Assembly: GCF_001577835.2 (NCBI RefSeq)
Contig: NC_029516.1
Location: 69,608,380-69,672,379 of the forward strand
Source: Coturnix japonica
Lineage: Eukaryota > Chordata > Aves > Galliformes > Phasianidae
Reading direction: 5' to 3'
Length of the DNA stretch: 64,000 nt
Position numbers and translations under genes: made by a program. Shown here in pieces: positions 60,255 to 64,000 of the stretch; the first letter of the stretch is position 1, and each line of letters begins with the position of its first letter. The notes under the pieces were generated by a model, which had not been told where the DNA came from, ran no database searches, and saw nothing but the letters and a program-made list of their open reading frames with translations.

Positions 60255-62557
60255 TTATAAGGTAGGAGGTGCCAGACGTACAATTAGTTCATAGGTAGCC
60301 ATCATGATGGCTGTGTTGGGGATCTGGCGGATCAAGTGGGCCAGGAGCCCTCGGTATAAAGCCAAGGGTCCCTCTTCATGGACTATAAGCTGCAGAGTCT
60401 GTATAAAGGAACGATACCGTGACCCTTCTTCTCGCAACCGTGTTCGAATGACCTCTGGAGAGACAAGAAGGGAAACAATATTAGCAGAATGATCTCACAG
60501 GCACGGCATCTTCTGTCAAGTGGAGCAAAAGGAAGGGGAGCAGATTCACTCACCGTGTGGATATGCAATGCATGAGGCACATGTTTTGGAGACAGCAGCA
60601 GCTCCCATTAGTCCAAAAAAGTCACGGCTGTTTGCCGAAAGTGTGAATGGTGTCGAAAGGGAATGATGGCCATTTCTCAGATGCTGTTTCAGTTCTTCAT
60701 AGATGACAAAGTGTATGATGGTCTCTGACACTCCAGCGTAGGAGGCTGTGATTCCACGGTAAAATCCATGAAGGCCCTCAGTCCGGTACACATGCATGGC
60801 ACACTGGAGGGCATTACTGCCCAACTCTCCCTTCACCCTGTAAAGGCAAAAGTGAGGAGTGAAGGCGAGAATGACATACTGCTCCACTGACCAAAATACA
60901 GTTCTGAACACAGCTGGATGACTCTTCCCCAGTGTGCTCTGAAGATTTCTGTTCTGATGAGCCAACCCCATACCCAAACCAGTCCTGAGTGGTTCTGCAC
61001 AGCTCATCTGCCTTACCTGGCTTCCAGCTGCATCCTGGTTTTCACCAACCAGATGGGGTTGGTGAGTGAGGCAGAGGCAATGCCTGGAGAACAGAAAAGG
61101 AACAGAACAATGAGCACCAGGACCTCACCGACAGTTTGGGAAAAGCTGCTGATCTGTCAGCTCCCTGAATTCTGCCTGGAAAGCTGCATTACTTTACAAT
61201 TTGAGAGTGACCTTGAGCTCCCACAGGAGATGAGACAACTAGATAGCAGACTACCTGACTTTCCTTGTCTTCCCTCATCCTGAAGATAACTAGCAACTCT
61301 ACCTTCCACATAACCCTGCTACAGTAGACAGGAAACAAGAAACTTGCAAGAATTAAAGAATGTTAGAGATGTTTTGTTTAAGATCTCAATAGACATGATC
61401 CTGTGAAGTGTGCACACTACATGCTACATTCTCCCCATACACACATGAATGAAGAAGAGGCTCACCTGCACAGGCTGCTGATAGCATGTGTACTTTCTTG
61501 GACTCTGGCACAAGGACAGTATTGAGCCTTTCCTTCACACCAGAATAGGCAGCAAAATATATAGCCCTGGTTGGAAAGAAATGCAGTAGAGGTTACAGCT
61601 CACATACAAGAAGCACTGCTGTAGAGCATCAGTCCAAACTTTATTCTCAGCACAAGTTTGTCTAATGTGACATCAGATACTACCTATACTCAGAGCACAG
61701 CAGTCATCCTACAGCTATGATCAAAAGGTCCCAGAAATGCTTGTATGAAGGGGAGGGGCTCTGTGGCACAATGGGACTATTCTGTTTACTTTCAGAATGT
61801 GAAGCAATGGCTGTCATGGAAGTCCTTTAAGAAGTGAACAGCATAGGATATTCTTGAGGAATTGGAACTCACCGGGAAGGGGCAACCCCAACAAGGTTTG
61901 GGCCCAGACCTCGGAACAGGGATCGTACGCCTTCCTTCTCAAGGATGGTCCTATAGAAGGAAATAAACAAATCAGCAGGAGAATGAAGCTGGAGGGTCTC
62001 CTGTTCCTCCCTCTTCTTTCTTCAGTGATCTTGCTGTATCCCCTTCTCATCCCCACTGTTACCATTTTCTGCCTTGATCTCCTTTTCTCAGTCATTTATT
62101 CCTATTTTTCCTAACATCAGCACTCTGAGTCTGATCAATCTTCCAGCTGCGATGCTTATCACAGATCCAAGAGCTGCCTTGCAGACTCAGCACTCAAAGC
62201 ACAGATCAGCTATGAGGAGCAGATATATCTGTGCTCTGATTAAACTTATCATTGCACTTGCTGTTTCCAGAGCTTCAACCCAAACACTGCTTTCATCTCT
62301 CCACCCGATGGCCAAACTTTCACTGTTGTTAACACACACACACACACACACACGCGCGCGCGCTACCCTGCCCTACTCACCTGAGCAACTTGAGCACCCC
62401 AGGGGCTGGTGGGGTTGGGTTCATCAGCCTCACACTCATCCCTGGCAGCTGTACCTCAGAGAGACAGAGAGGCCGCAGTGCCAGCTGAGATGACTGCAGA
62501 CGTGTCTTCACCACTTCCAGGGGACAGGTCAGGATGGCTCCAGCTGTGCCACCACAT
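60255..62557 (-). CDS. SLC25A33/SLC25A36-like mitochondrial pyrimidine nucleotide carrier, 5' exon missing
   Basis: Inner-membrane carrier of the SLC25 family; the closest human proteins, SLC25A33 and SLC25A36, move pyrimidine nucleotides into mitochondria. Exons 5' to 3': 62557-62381, 61950-61873, 61566-61466, 61083-61017, 60837-60554, 60454-60255, all in phase, stop TAA. All three carrier signatures are present: [35 protein letters not shown]. Also [24 protein letters not shown] and [17 protein letters not shown]. The first exon (about a dozen residues ending in LFAGG in the relatives) is not in the window that I can find. Some stretches read like SLC25A33 ([17 protein letters not shown]), others like SLC25A36 ([14 protein letters not shown]), so I leave the symbol blank. 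It is probably a third paralogue. Confidence 0.92.
62332..62362 (+). repeat. (CA)n(CG)n microsatellite
   Basis: About 21 bases of CA repeats running straight into about 10 bases of CG repeats, 18 bases beyond the 5' splice site of the carrier exon at 62381, inside the intron. Confidence 0.9.
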
Positions 62558-64000
62558 CTGGAAGATAACACTATAAGTAAGGGTGACCCCCATATAGGAA
62601 CAGGGCAATAATTACAACCTTGCTTTTCCACTGCCTCTCCCTTCTAGGCTACATCCCCCCAGCCTGCGTCACATGCGACCCCTGACTCTCTGATATTGAT
62701 CAGTGTAGTAATGGCTTCTCTTGGGACATCTCCTGGCAGCATCGCACTGAAACCATTTGAGACAAACAGTCCCAAGTCCACAGGGACTCAGCTCAAAGTT
62801 GCTGATCTTTGCAGTCAGAATTTCCCAGAGTAAACAGTTCTGCTGCCCGGCCTCCATGCAATGCCTTTGGCTGACATCACCAGCCACTCTGCCTGTCCCC
62901 GCCAAAGCAGACAATGGCAGCACATAACTTTCCCACCCCTCTGCCTGTGTATGTCTTTCAACCCAAAATTCATTTAGCTCCACGTTTTCAAGGCCTGTAA
63001 GCAGGATCTGTATTTTTTGCCAGCAGCCCAACTCGTTTAATGAAAGAGGATCCCAACCTTAATCAGACAGAAGTTCTTTTGGGAACTTAAGTACCATGGA
63101 TTGCTAATTATGAATAGACAATGCATCCTCTCCTCCCCTTTCTGCCACTCAGGGACAAATCAGAACCAAAGAACTGGTATGTTCAGTTCTCAGCTTCTCC
63201 CCATTCAGACCCTTCCACTGACAGCTTTGCTCTTCTCAAAGGTGTTCAGTACCTGAAAGGCCGTTCTGAGCTGAATTTGCACAGAATAGCCATGCATGAC
63301 TTGAGTGCTACAGCCAGACAAGGTGCTGGATATCTACTGTAATAAAGTCAAAGGGTTAAAGATCTGGCTGCTGAATTGGTTCAAAGACAAGTTTTATGCA
63401 GCTAACAGTGCCAACAACTAGTTACATCACTCCATTACACCAGTGCTGCCTTGCCAAGGCCTTTGCAGATCTAAGCAGTGGCGTAACTTGCAGAGCAGCT
63501 GATCAGCACCAACCTTCTACAGCAGCTGCAAGTGGTAGGAGGCTGGGATCAGGTGAAATGAAAGCGCTTAGCTAAGGCTCAGAAGAAAACCCAAAGCAAT
63601 GAGTGTTCTGGCTCTAGTCCTCTGGATGAACAGAGTCAATCAAGCATGGAAACCAAGACAGCCTATTTAACTACCCAAGAGTCACATGACTTTTACAGAA
63701 GCCATGTTGATTCTTCTGTATTCCTGCAGGGGTCCAACAGTCTTATTCCACACCACAGTTTGTTGCTCAAAACTAGAAGAAATCTTAACTATGTCTCATC
63801 ATACACGTGATGATACAGCTGCTCAATGCATTAAAAACACAGGTTTCCAAAATTCTTCTGTTACGGAAGAAACGGAAAGTGAAGCATTTTCATCACACAG
63901 AGTTGAACTGTTCATCAGCATAATGCTAAGAAAGGCAAAAAGAAATGAAATCTAGTAGGAACAAAGCCATAACCAAGGGTATTAAAAAGAGCTGGATGAA
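62558..64000. other. Right edge: intron or 5' flank of the SLC25A-like gene
   Basis: No exon encoding the expected short N-terminus was found on the minus strand, and no other gene or repeat was recognised on either strand. Probably intron 1 of the carrier gene. Confidence 0.5.

Overview
The window is vertebrate nuclear DNA, almost certainly from a bird and most likely a galliform such as chicken. Three things point there: compact genes with standard GT-AG introns, proteins that read as close but diverged orthologues of human ones, and at least ten fragments of CR1, the dominant avian LINE. The gene order PTPN6 - PHB2 - EMG1 - LPCAT3 - C1S - C1R - RBP5 - CLSTN3 matches human 12p13.31, except that C1RL is missing and a mitochondrial SLC25A33/36-type carrier follows CLSTN3. 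All exon boundaries were worked out by hand from reading frames, splice signals and recalled human proteins; no alignment was run.

Layout: PTPN6 (+, 5' part outside the window) runs to 4599 and faces PHB2 (-, 5805-10365) tail to tail. PHB2 and EMG1 (+, 10553-12622) share a CpG-rich head-to-head promoter. EMG1 converges on LPCAT3, whose exons 2-12 lie on the minus strand (18679-13510). LPCAT3 exon 1 lies at 25510-25606 on the plus strand, between inverted CR1 copies and beside a run of Ns. Next come the complement proteases C1S (+, 27817-34287) and C1R (-, 42284-36949), tail to tail. RBP5 (-, 45610-44349) and CLSTN3 (+, 45985-58443) are head to head across another GC-rich promoter. The last gene is a 5'-incomplete SLC25A33/36-like carrier (-, 62557-60255).

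Functionally this is a conserved cluster of unrelated genes: phosphatase signalling (PTPN6), mitochondrial scaffold (PHB2), ribosome biogenesis (EMG1), phospholipid remodelling (LPCAT3), the two proteases of complement C1 (C1R activates C1S), retinol binding (RBP5), a synaptic adhesion protein (CLSTN3) and a probable pyrimidine nucleotide carrier. Only C1R/C1S form a direct pathway pair.

The main points of interest are the flipped LPCAT3 exon 1, a clear AT-AC (U12-type) intron in PHB2, single-base frame breaks clustered in the PHB2/EMG1 5' exons (probably sequence errors), a GDSGS instead of GDSGG at the C1R active site, and an extra SLC25A33/36 paralogue. I found no novel multi-gene system.
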